Origin: VAZQ01 sp036555745
GTDB lineage: Bacteria > Pseudomonadota > Alphaproteobacteria > Rhizobiales > Xanthobacteraceae
Length of the DNA: 64,000 nucleotides
Direction: 5' to 3'
Assembly: GCA_036555745.1 (NCBI GenBank)
Contig: DATBKV010000243.1
Coordinates: 1-64,000 of the forward strand
Position 1 is the first letter of the stretch; each line of letters begins with the position of its first letter. The position numbers and the translations under genes are program-made. Below the pieces are notes generated by a model, which was not told the DNA's origin, did no database searches, and was given only the letters and a program-made list of their open reading frames with translations. Positions 1 to 7,442 of this stretch are shown one piece after another.

Positions 1-130
1 AGCTGCCGGGGCGCTCGGTGCCGTGGCGGCGCAGCACGTCGTACTGCTCCGGAGTGAGCAGCCGGCGCCACTCCTCGTCGGTATGGGTCACCGGGTACTG
101 CTTGGTTGCCGTATCTGCCGCGTTTGCCAT
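1..130 (-). CDS. msrB: Peptide methionine-(R)-S-oxide reductase MsrB, N-terminal part
   Basis: The reverse strand from the ATG at 130 to the window edge encodes 43 residues of an MsrB protein. MsrB reduces the R-epimer of methionine sulfoxide in proteins using thioredoxin. The visible part contains the family's N-terminal signature YPVTHTDEEWRRLLTPEQY followed by RRHGTERPGS. The zinc cysteines and catalytic Cys would lie beyond the edge. The identification rests on this signature alone but is distinctive. It reads away from the catabolic cluster and is probably unrelated to it. Confidence 0.85.
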   Translation of the reverse strand, partial: MANAADTATKQYPVTHTDEEWRRLLTPEQYDVLRRHGTERPGS

Positions 131-219
131 GCGATCACCTCATCCGTTCGCCTTTCCCGCGCAACACGAACCTAGCGCGGGCGCGGCGGCAGCGAAACCC
201 GGGGGAGATCACATACGCG

Positions 220-1389
220 CTACGACGCGGCGCGCGCCTGCGCGCGGGAAACGCCGAGCTCGCCGAAAATCTCCTCGTTGTGCTGTCCGAGCGCGGGCGG
301 CGGCGTGTCGATGCGCGGCCCGCCATGGGCAAAGGTAAAGGCGGCGAGTGGCACGCCGAAGCCGCCCTCGACGCCGGACGCCCCGGCGTGCCGGTGGACG
401 ACGCCGCGGCTCGCGAGCTGCGGGTCGGCGAGCGCCTCGCCCATGCTGCGCACGCGCGCCGCCGGCACGTGCCGCGCCTGCAGAAACTCCTCCCATTCGT
501 CGGCGCTGCGGGTGCGCATGATCTCGCTCAGCACCGCGATCTCGCGCGCGTGATCGGCGTCGCGCTCCTCGTTGCTACGCTTGATCATGTCGGGACGACC
601 CAGCACGGTCCACAGCCGGCGCTGCTGGCGCAGGTTGCTGGCGCCCAGCATGAGGAGGCCGTCGCTGGTCTCGAAGGCGCCGTTGGTGGCGTGCGGGTGG
701 CGGTTGCCGTGCGGCCTGGGGTGCACGCCGTTGCGCAGATAGCCGGTCAGGTGCGAGCTCATCAGGATCATCGCCACGTCCAGCATCGCCATGTCGATGC
801 GCTGGCCGCGCCCGGTGCGCTCGCGCTGAAGCAGCGCGGAGGCGAGCGCGAACGCGCCGGTCATGCCGGTGGCGTAGTCGATGGCGGGAGCGCCGAACTT
901 GATCGGATGCACCTCCTCCGTTCCGGTCATCGCCATGATGCCGGAGGTGGCCTGGATGACGTGGTCGTAGGCGGTCTGCTCCCCGCGCGGCCCGCGCTGG
1001 CCGAAGGCCGAGAACGAGGCGTAGATCAGCCGCGGGTTGAGCGCGGCGAGCGCCTCGTAGCCGAGCCCCAGCGCCTCGAAGGCGCCGGGACGGTAGTTCT
1101 CGACGAACACGTCGGCGGTGGCCACCAGCTTCTTGAGCAGCTCGCGATCGCGCTCGCTCTTGAGATCGAGCGTGATCGCGCGCTTGTTGGAGGCCTGCGT
1201 CAGGAACGACGTGCCCATGTTGCGGCGGTTGAGCGCCTTGTCGGTGCCATTGCCGCGGCTCTGGTCGGGCTCGTCGGGGTGCTCGACCTTGATCACGTCG
1301 GCACCGAGCACGGCGAGCTGATAGGTCGCGAACGGCCCGGCCAACACGTGGGTGACGTCGATCACCCGGATGCCTTCGAACGGTCGCAT
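220..1389 (-). CDS. CaiB/BaiF (class III) CoA-transferase family protein
   Basis: A 389-residue protein starting MRPFEGIRVIDVTHVLAGP, the normal N-terminus of family III CoA-transferases, so the ATG at 1389 is preferred over an upstream one at 1440. These enzymes move CoA between carboxylic acids through an aspartyl-CoA intermediate. Family hallmarks seen are GADVIKVEHPDEPDQSRG, the FVENYRPGAFEALGLGY segment and the YDHVIQATSGIMAMTG block near the middle. The acyl substrate cannot be read from sequence. It lies 13 bp downstream of the VOC gene on the same strand and is probably co-transcribed with it, next to CoA-ligase and decarboxylase genes, which suggests organic-acid catabolism. Confidence 0.9.
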   Translation of the reverse strand: MRPFEGIRVIDVTHVLAGPFATYQLAVLGADVIKVEHPDEPDQSRGNGTDKALNRRNMGTSFLTQASNKRAITLDLKSERDRELLKKLVATADVFVENYRPGAFEALGLGYEALAALNPRLIYASFSAFGQRGPRGEQTAYDHVIQATSGIMAMTGTEEVHPIKFGAPAIDYATGMTGAFALASALLQRERTGRGQRIDMAMLDVAMILMSSHLTGYLRNGVHPRPHGNRHPHATNGAFETSDGLLMLGASNLRQQRRLWTVLGRPDMIKRSNEERDADHAREIAVLSEIMRTRSADEWEEFLQARHVPAARVRSMGEALADPQLASRGVVHRHAGASGVEGGFGVPLAAFTFAHGGPRIDTPPPALGQHNEEIFGELGVSRAQARAAS

Positions 1390-1402
1390 CGCGGCTTGTC
1401 CT

Positions 1403-1792
1403 TTAGCTGATGTTGCGGTCGAGCAGCTCGATCGACACACCCTCGGGCGCGCGCAAGAACGCCACCCGCACGCCCGGCCGCACCGTGGTCGGCTCGCGGG
1501 TGAACTCCACGCCCTTGGCCTTGAGCTCGGCGACCACAGCGTCGATGCCGCTCACGGTGAGCCCGAAGTGATCGAGGCCCTGATAGGGCGTGCTCGGGGG
1601 CGGATTGACGCCGTCGCCGGGCGCGACCGGAGCGATGAAGATGTTGGCGCCGCCGAGCTTGAGGTCGATGCGCGGCTTGCCCTGCTGCATGGTGCGGACG
1701 ACCTCGGCGCCGAGCATGCGCTCGTACCAGCGGGCGGTCGCCTCCGGATCGGGAGTGCGCAAATGGATGTGGTCCCAGGTATAGGTGGCCAT
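1403..1792 (-). CDS. VOC (glyoxalase/bleomycin resistance/dioxygenase) fold protein
   Basis: A 129-residue single-domain VOC protein beginning MATYTWDHIHLRTPDPEATA. It shows the two beta-alpha-beta-beta-beta modules of the fold: H10 of WDHIHLRT and the YQGLDHFGLTVSGID segment are likely metal-site positions, and the C-terminal RAPEGVSIELLDRN ends in the usual Glu. The family includes lactoylglutathione lyases, methylmalonyl-CoA epimerases and extradiol dioxygenases, and I cannot choose among them. The gene is upstream of and codirectional with the class III CoA-transferase, 13 bp apart. The start at 1792 is preferred to 1825 because homologues begin at this point. Confidence 0.8.
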   Translation of the reverse strand: MATYTWDHIHLRTPDPEATARWYERMLGAEVVRTMQQGKPRIDLKLGGANIFIAPVAPGDGVNPPPSTPYQGLDHFGLTVSGIDAVVAELKAKGVEFTREPTTVRPGVRVAFLRAPEGVSIELLDRNIS

Positions 1793-1873
1793 GGTGTCCT
1801 CCGTGCCGGCACGAGCGGCGTCCATTGATGCAAAAGCCGCGGCGAATTGCCAGCGGATTTGCGCATCCCACGC

Positions 1874-2031
1874 TTGTCCCGGATGCGGTGCAGCGCGAAG
1901 CGGTGCACCGCTGATCCGGGACCGCCAAAGTCCATAGCGATCTCGGGTCTGCAGCGCACGATTCCGCCAGAGCGCGCGAACACGGCCGTAAACGCCCTTA
2001 AGGCTTCATGCTGCGCTGCGCCTGGGACACG
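1874..2031. repeat. Intergenic palindromic repeat, family A, copy 1
   Basis: Starts TGTCCCGGATGCGGTGCA and contains a hairpin (TCCCGGAT ... ATCCGGGA enclosing GCGGTGCA ... TGCACCGC). It ends CTGCGCTGCGCCTGGGACAC. Related copies are at 7239-7381, 11166-11232 and 22133-22273. It fills the gap between the VOC and ubiX-like genes. Confidence 0.75.
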
Positions 2032-2052
2032 CGCGGCGCGCGCCGGAAAGGT

Positions 2053-2679
2053 TCAGGTGCCGCTCTTCGCCGCGGGTGTCACGGGCGGTGCGACCGTCGC
2101 GATCTTGGTCGCGGTATGCATGTGGCCGTCCCAGCGCCTGGCGAACGGCGCAGGAATGTCGAACTGGTCGAGCACGCGCGCGACGATGTGGTTGACGATG
2201 TCGTCGACCGTCTGCGGATGGTTGTAGAACGCCGGCATCGGCGGCACGATCGACACCCCCATGCGCGCGAGCTTGAGCATGTTCTCCAGATGCACCTCCG
2301 ACAGCGGCGTCTCGCGCACCACCAGCACCAGCTTGCGCCGCTCCTTGAGCACCACGTCGGCAGCGCGATGGACGAGGTGCTCCCCGTAGCCGTTGGCGAT
2401 GCCGCCGAGCGTGCGCACCGAGCAGGGGATGACCACCATGCCCTCGGTCTTGAACGAGCCGGACGAGATCGAGGCGCCCATGTCGCCCTGGCTGTGCACG
2501 ACGCCGGCGAGGCCGCGCACCTGCTCGACGGTGTAGCGGGTCTCGTGCTCGAGCGTGCGCTGCGCCCACTTGCTGATGATGAGGTGGCTCTCGATGTCGC
2601 TGCCCTTGAGCGCCTCGAGCATCCGCACGCCGAAAATCGCGCCGGTCGAGCCGGTCATGCCGATGATGAGACGCCGCAT
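2053..2679 (-). CDS. ubiX: UbiX-like flavin prenyltransferase (prenylated-FMN supplier)
   Basis: A 208-residue protein of the UbiX/Pad1 family, which prenylates FMN to give the cofactor of UbiD decarboxylases. The sequence starts MRRLIIGMTGSTGAIFG, the FMN-binding Rossmann-like start. It has the SSGSFKTEGMVVIPCSV and LGGIANGYG segments, and the LVLVVRETPL (RE-P) motif. The ATG at 2679 is chosen because the longer reading frame to 2799 runs through a palindromic repeat and lacks family similarity. It is immediately downstream of a UbiD gene on the same strand, the classical pairing, and would serve both UbiD paralogues of this window. It may be a catabolic paralogue rather than the ubiquinone-pathway copy. 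Confidence 0.93.
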   Translation of the reverse strand: MRRLIIGMTGSTGAIFGVRMLEALKGSDIESHLIISKWAQRTLEHETRYTVEQVRGLAGVVHSQGDMGASISSGSFKTEGMVVIPCSVRTLGGIANGYGEHLVHRAADVVLKERRKLVLVVRETPLSEVHLENMLKLARMGVSIVPPMPAFYNHPQTVDDIVNHIVARVLDQFDIPAPFARRWDGHMHTATKIATVAPPVTPAAKSGT

Positions 2680-2705
2680 TCCGCTCCTCGCAGTCGTGGT
2701 CTGCT

Positions 2706-2783
2706 TTCGTCGTCCCCGCGCAAGCGGAGACCCATATTCCAGAGGCCGGGGGAATGGGTCCCCGCTTTCGGGGGGACGACAGG
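2706..2783. repeat. Intergenic palindromic repeat, family B, copy 1
   Basis: An imperfect palindrome between ubiX and ubiD genes with arms TCGTCCCC ... GGGGACGA and an inner ACCCAT ... ATGGGT pair. It resembles the elements at 17546-17621 and 23550-23635 in having CCCGC/GCGGG arms around a purine loop. This type is frequent between genes of Bradyrhizobium relatives. Confidence 0.7.
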
Positions 2784-2817
2784 CTTTTTGGACCGGCAAC
2801 CCCTTGTACCGGCCGGA

Positions 2818-4344
2818 TCAGTGCTTGAACAGGTGCCCGAAGCGCTCCTGCGCCAGGCGGCGCTCTTCCGCCGTAGGCACGTTCACGCGGGGAAACTTGT
2901 CGCGCCAGTGCCAGGGCCGGCAGGCGTCGATGACCGCGCGGCTGTTGGTGTGGTCGCCCGCCGCCTTGCGCTCGGGCTCGATGCGCGGATCGAGCGGGGT
3001 GGACCAGGCGTTGCGGATGATGTCGATCGAGGTCGCGGGGTCCGAGCGCGTGAGCATGGCCCACACCACCTCCTCCAGGTCGGACACGTCGATGTCGTCG
3101 TCGACCACGATCACGTAGCGCCCGCAATAGGCGCCGACATGGCACATCGCGGCGATGTGGCCGGCCTGCTTGGCGTGCCCGGGATAACGCTGCTTGAGCG
3201 CGACCGCGAGCAGGAGCCGCGCGTTGCCGACCTCGTGCGCCCACGCCGCGGTAACGCCGGGCACGCCCGCCTTTTCGATGTTCTCGCGCAACAGCGCCGA
3301 GCGCACCACCGCGCGATAGCGGCAGATCTCGTCGGGCGGACGCTGCGCCGCGCAGCCCAAGAGGATCGGGTCTTTGCGATAGTAGATCGCCGCGACGTCG
3401 AGCACCGGCTCCGGCCGCACGTCGCTGGCGTAGTAGCCGGTCCACTCGCCGAACGGCCCTTCGACGCGTTCGTTGCCGGGCGCGACGAAGCCCTCGAGCA
3501 CGATCTCGGCATGGGCCGGAATCGGCAGGCCGGTCACCGGTGCCTTCACCACCTCCACCGGCTTGCCGCGCATGCCGCCCACGATCTCGTACTCGCTCAC
3601 CCCGTACGGCACCTCGCTGCAGGCCATCAGGAAGGTCATGGGATCGCCGCCGCAGACCACCGCCACCGGCATCGGCTCGTTGCGCGCCTGGTACTTGTCG
3701 CGCATCTGGCGGCCGTGCTTGCCGGGCGAGATGTAGAAGCCCGCGGTCCTGGCGTCGTGGATCATCACCCGATAGGTGCCGCAATTGATCCAGCCCTCGT
3801 CCGGATCGCGGCTGACATTGAAGCTGCCGGTGCCGATATAGCGGCCGCCGTCGTGCTCGTGCCACTTCGGCGCCGGGAAGCGCGTGAGGTCGACGTCGTC
3901 GCCCGTCATCACGTTCTCGAAGATCGGACCGTCGTCGACATATTTCGGCGGCACGCGCCGCATCGGCGCCATGAAGCTTTTGCGGAAGCCCTCGCTGAGC
4001 TCGAGCTTGCCGAGCCCGGTCGGAAAGCCGAGCGTCATGTTCTTGCGCGTGCCGCCGAAGAAGTTGACCAGCAGCCGGCTGCCCGCGATGGTGCCGGGTA
4101 CCTCATTAAATACGAAACAGGGCGCGTCGTCGTGATGAAACGCCACGCCCGCGAGCAGGCCGATATCGCGCTGCCAGGTGAGCCCGCTCACCTCGGTGAC
4201 CTCGCCGAGCCGGCGCGCCTGCTCGAGCCATTGCCGCAGGTCGTCGTAGGCGAGCCGCGGCTCGAGGTTGGAGCGCGCGGCGCCGTCCGAGGACTGTGCG
4301 GGCGCACCGATTGGCGTGCTCATGGGATCGGATTGTGCAGCCAT
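2818..4344 (-). CDS. UbiD-family prenyl-FMN-dependent decarboxylase
   Basis: A 508-residue UbiD-family enzyme, expected to (de)carboxylate aromatic or unsaturated acids with prenylated FMN. Family marks seen: YIGTGSFNVSRDPDEGWINC, the ISPGKHGRQM segment, PMPVAVVCGGDPMTF, the NERVEGPFGEWTGYY acid motif, and near the C-terminus KAAGDHTNSRAVIDACRPW. The start is the ATG at 4344 (MAAQSDP); an in-frame ATG at 4323 is an alternative. The gene diverges from an acid:CoA ligase at 4483, with a putative MarR operator in between, and is followed by ubiX. The substrate is not determinable. A paralogue is at 7443-9026. Confidence 0.9.
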   Translation of the reverse strand: MAAQSDPMSTPIGAPAQSSDGAARSNLEPRLAYDDLRQWLEQARRLGEVTEVSGLTWQRDIGLLAGVAFHHDDAPCFVFNEVPGTIAGSRLLVNFFGGTRKNMTLGFPTGLGKLELSEGFRKSFMAPMRRVPPKYVDDGPIFENVMTGDDVDLTRFPAPKWHEHDGGRYIGTGSFNVSRDPDEGWINCGTYRVMIHDARTAGFYISPGKHGRQMRDKYQARNEPMPVAVVCGGDPMTFLMACSEVPYGVSEYEIVGGMRGKPVEVVKAPVTGLPIPAHAEIVLEGFVAPGNERVEGPFGEWTGYYASDVRPEPVLDVAAIYYRKDPILLGCAAQRPPDEICRYRAVVRSALLRENIEKAGVPGVTAAWAHEVGNARLLLAVALKQRYPGHAKQAGHIAAMCHVGAYCGRYVIVVDDDIDVSDLEEVVWAMLTRSDPATSIDIIRNAWSTPLDPRIEPERKAAGDHTNSRAVIDACRPWHWRDKFPRVNVPTAEERRLAQERFGHLFKH

Positions 4345-4439
4345 GGTCGTCTCCAAGCGCGGTGACTTTACACGCGGCCGTAGGACGGTCAAAGGCGCGC
4401 GGCCGACGACATGCCGCGCGGCTTGAACCGCCGCGAACT

Positions 4440-4459
4440 TACTTATATTCCTAAGCAAT
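4440..4459. promoter_or_regulatory. Putative MarR operator, site 1
   Basis: The 20-mer TACTTATATTCCTAAGCAAT sits in the divergent UbiD/ligase promoter, 24 bp before the ligase ATG. It matches 15 of 20 positions of the reverse complement of 9139-9158 upstream of marR. CTTA...TAAG gives it partial dyad symmetry, as expected of a MarR dimer site. The A+T content stands out locally. Confidence 0.5.
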
Positions 4460-4482
4460 TCTCCTTCAACGCGGTTCGCCCG

Positions 4483-6018
4483 ATGCCGATCGAGCCAGGT
4501 CCGAAGCTGCTGCGGGAGTGGATCGCGCGCGCGGCGCGGCGCCATCCCGAGAAGCCGTGGATTGTCTGCGCGGACGACGGGCGCGCCATGTCCTATCGCG
4601 AGCTGGCCGATGCCGTGGGCCGCGTGGCCGCGTTCCTGCACGCCCGCGGCATCGGGCGAAACGACCGCGTGGCGCTGCTCGCCAACAACTCGATCGAGCA
4701 TCTCCTCTGCTACTTCGGCGTGATGAGCTACGGCGCGACCATCTGCACCGTGCACGTGGAGATGAACCGCAACCAGCTCGACAACATCTTCGCGCGGCTC
4801 AAGCCAGCGCTGGTGCTGCACCAGGACAGGCTGGGACTCGACGACCTCCTGGGCATGGTTGCAGCGCCGCGCCTGCGGCTGGGACGCTGCGACCGGCCGG
4901 AGCCCGAAACGTTGTTCGGCGAGCTCGCGCGCCATGCGACGAGCGAGGCGCACAGCGCGGCGGCAGGCGGCGATGACGCCGTGATCCTGTTCACCTCGGG
5001 CACCAGCGCGCGGCCCAAGGGCGTGGTGCTGAACTATCGCGAGCACCTCGCCAACATCGCGCCGGCCGCCGACGGCTTCGGCATCAGCGCCGACGACCGC
5101 CTGTACGATTTCCGCTCCTTCAACTGGGCCTCGGCGCAGCTGCTCGGCGCGCTGGTGCCGATCAGCCGCGGCGCCACCCTGGTGATGGCGGCGAAGTTCT
5201 CCGCCAGCCGCTTCTTCCGCCACGTCCGCGACCAGCGCGTGACCGTCGCCGCCGGCAATCCCACCACCATCAACATCCTGCTCAACACCGAGACCGACGC
5301 GCAGCGCGACAACCTGCCGACCCTGCGCTTCATCACCTCGAGCTCGGCGCCGCTCACCATCGAGGAGTGGCGGCGGTTCGAGGAGCGCTTCGGCATTCCG
5401 ATCGCGCAGGGCTACGGCTCGAGCGAGACCGGATGGATCGCGGCCGTTTCCGGGGAGGCGCGGCGGCTGGGCACGGTCGGCCGCCCCCTTCCCTATCACC
5501 GGCTGGCGATCGTCGGGACCGAAGGCCGCCCGCTGGGCGCGGGCGAGATCGGCCTCATCGAGATCGGCGGCGACCCCGCGCACGAATACCGCTACCTCGC
5601 CGACGACGGCAGCGTGCAGGTCAACAGCCGTGGGCGCATCCGCACCGGCGACCTCGGCTGCATGGACGCCGACGGGTTTCTCACCGTCACCGGGCGCGAG
5701 AAAGACGTCATCATCCGCGGCGGGGTCAACATTTCGCCGCTCGAGATCGACAGCTTCCTAATGCGGCGGCCCGAGCTGATCGAGGTCGCCACCGTGGGCG
5801 TGCCGGATGCGATCTATGGCGAGGAAGTAGTGAGCTACGTGGTCGCGCGGCCGGGCGCCAAGGTCGATACCGGCGAGCTCCTGCGCTACTGCAGCGACGG
5901 GTTGCCAGCGTTCAAGGCGCCCAAGCGCATCGTGCTCAGCGTCGCGCTGCCGAAGACCGAGCGCGGCAAGCTCAACCGGCGCGCGCTGGCGGAGCGCTGG
6001 AAGCAATCAGGGGACTGA
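4483..6018 (+). CDS. AMP-forming acyl/aryl-CoA ligase (ANL superfamily)
   Basis: A 511-residue ANL-superfamily enzyme that would activate a carboxylic acid with ATP and CoA. The P-loop motif LFTSGTSARPKGVVLNYREH, the YGSSETGW motif (A5) and IRTGDLGCMDADGFLTVTGR with EKDVIIRGGVNISP (A7-A8 hinge) are intact, and the C-terminal KTERGKLNRR supplies the catalytic Lys. The ATG at 4483 (MPIEPGPKLLREW) is preferred over 4411 because the extra residues overlap the putative operator. Upstream and divergent is a UbiD decarboxylase; 1 bp downstream begins a secreted protein of unknown function. Substrate unknown; an aromatic or short-chain acid fits the neighbourhood. Confidence 0.9.
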   Translation: MPIEPGPKLLREWIARAARRHPEKPWIVCADDGRAMSYRELADAVGRVAAFLHARGIGRNDRVALLANNSIEHLLCYFGVMSYGATICTVHVEMNRNQLDNIFARLKPALVLHQDRLGLDDLLGMVAAPRLRLGRCDRPEPETLFGELARHATSEAHSAAAGGDDAVILFTSGTSARPKGVVLNYREHLANIAPAADGFGISADDRLYDFRSFNWASAQLLGALVPISRGATLVMAAKFSASRFFRHVRDQRVTVAAGNPTTINILLNTETDAQRDNLPTLRFITSSSAPLTIEEWRRFEERFGIPIAQGYGSSETGWIAAVSGEARRLGTVGRPLPYHRLAIVGTEGRPLGAGEIGLIEIGGDPAHEYRYLADDGSVQVNSRGRIRTGDLGCMDADGFLTVTGREKDVIIRGGVNISPLEIDSFLMRRPELIEVATVGVPDAIYGEEVVSYVVARPGAKVDTGELLRYCSDGLPAFKAPKRIVLSVALPKTERGKLNRRALAERWKQSGD

Positions 6019-6019
6019 C

Positions 6020-7219
6020 ATGGCCGCGGCATCGAAACGTTGCAGGGATGGGCGGCGGGGCTTGACCCGAGCGCGCGCGACGGCGCTGGCGCTCGCGCTC
6101 GTCGTCGCGCCGGTCGCGGCCGTTGTCCTCGATTCGGTTATCGATGCGGCCGCACGGCGCAGCCCTGCCGGGCTCGGCCATATCGGCTTGGTTTCGCCGG
6201 CCCAAGGAGAGCCCGCCGCCCCCACGCAGCCGGAGGCGAACGCGCTCGCCGCCTATGCCGACGCGCTCAGCCAATTCAAGGCGATCCTGCGCCAGCGGCG
6301 CGCGCAGATCGAGTCGCGGCAGCAGCTGCCGAACCTGCCGGGGCAGGCGCTCTATCTCGCGCGCAACAACATGATCAGCGCATACAAGGATCTCACCGAC
6401 GCGCTCCCGTCCAGGATCGGCAGGCCCAACAAGTTCGGGATTCCGCCGGCCTATCTCGATGCCGATAACGAGCCGCTGCTCGACGAATACGTGAAGCTCT
6501 TCGACCTCATGCAGGCGCCGCCTGCCGGCGCGCAGGGCTCGCCGACGCCGTTCGAGGACGTCGTCGAGCTGGGAAGCGCGATCGCGCGCGCCAAGGGCCT
6601 CGACCCCGGCAATGCCGCCGTGGCGGGCCGCATCAGCCTGGGCCTGTTCTTTGCGGAGACCAACGGCAAGCAGAACATCGGCAATGCGCGCTCGAACAAG
6701 TACAAGGGGAGCCTGCAGACCGGCGTATCCGAGGATCAAAACGGCCAACGGAAATGGGCGGCGATCAAGACGGCGATCGCGTCGTTCGAGCCCGCGCTGA
6801 GCGCGCGCGACGACCGCGAGGAGGCGCGCTCGCGCGGCTCGGACCACCGCTTCAATCACTGGACAGCGGTGCGCGACGGGCTCATGAACGCCCATGCCGA
6901 GCTGTTCCGGCACATCCCGGCGATCGTGAAGGCATTGCCGGAGCCGATCGACCAGATGAAGCTGTTCGAGCTGATCCAGATCATTCCGAGCCCGACCAAG
7001 GTCGCGCTCAATTCGGGCAATCCCGTGGACTACCGGATTTCCGACCCGACGATCATGGGCTATCTGCGCAACAACAGCGTCTTTACCTTCGGACGCGCCG
7101 ACCGGGCGAAGACGTCCGCGAGCTTCCGCGAAATTCTCGACGCCATGTGGCTGTTCGACGACAAGTTCGAGCGCGCGCTATCCAAGTTCAACCAGATCAA
7201 GGCCGGCAAAAAGGGGTGA
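6020..7219 (+). CDS. Secreted or membrane-anchored protein of unknown function
   Basis: A 399-residue protein I do not recognise. It has an N-terminal Arg-rich stretch and then a hydrophobic helix (about residues 20-40, ALALALVVAPVAAVVL), consistent with a signal anchor, so most of it should be periplasmic. The middle region around RISLGLFFAETNGKQNIGN, then KGSLQTG, faintly recalls lysozyme-fold transglycosylases (a Glu followed by a Gly-x-x-Gln motif), but the similarity is too weak for a call. Polar, charged alpha-helical sequence makes up the rest. It starts 1 bp after the ligase stop codon, so translation is probably coupled. That coupling is its only functional hint. Confidence 0.7.
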   Translation: MAAASKRCRDGRRGLTRARATALALALVVAPVAAVVLDSVIDAAARRSPAGLGHIGLVSPAQGEPAAPTQPEANALAAYADALSQFKAILRQRRAQIESRQQLPNLPGQALYLARNNMISAYKDLTDALPSRIGRPNKFGIPPAYLDADNEPLLDEYVKLFDLMQAPPAGAQGSPTPFEDVVELGSAIARAKGLDPGNAAVAGRISLGLFFAETNGKQNIGNARSNKYKGSLQTGVSEDQNGQRKWAAIKTAIASFEPALSARDDREEARSRGSDHRFNHWTAVRDGLMNAHAELFRHIPAIVKALPEPIDQMKLFELIQIIPSPTKVALNSGNPVDYRISDPTIMGYLRNNSVFTFGRADRAKTSASFREILDAMWLFDDKFERALSKFNQIKAGKKG

Positions 7220-7238
7220 GAGCTGGCCGTCCATTCTG

Positions 7239-7381
7239 GTGTCCCGGATGCGGTGCAGCGCGTAGCACTTGCGGACCGGTTCACCGCTGATCCGGGACCG
7301 CCAGAGGTCGGAACCATCACGACGTGTGACGGTCCCGGGTCCGCGGCGCACCACTTCGTGCTGCGCTGCGCCCGGGACACG
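7239..7381. repeat. Intergenic palindromic repeat, family A, copy 2
   Basis: Bounded by GTGTCCCGGATGCGGTGCAG and GCGCTGCGCCCGGGACACG, so the ends are inverted copies. An internal TGATCCGGGACCGCCAGAG block is shared with copy 1. It lies between the 3' ends of two convergent genes and could form a long bidirectional hairpin. Confidence 0.75.
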
Positions 7382-7442
7382 TGAGCCGCGTCGCAGCCGC
7401 CCGACAGCTCTCTATCGGCGCTTCGACCGCCGCGAGCTCGTG

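Noticed and set aside
106..1410. Long plus-strand open frame antisense to the CoA-transferase
   Set aside because: It encodes Arg/Ala/Gly-rich sequence with no family motifs and mirrors a clear gene; typical of high-G+C antisense frames. The same applies to long frames at 2008-4365, 7269-9062, 9780-11147, 15159-16358, 23641-25620 and 53926-55185.
6020..7219. Call as lytic transglycosylase
   Set aside because: Only a Glu and a short Gly-x-x-Gln stretch resemble the fold; the surrounding sequence does not match.
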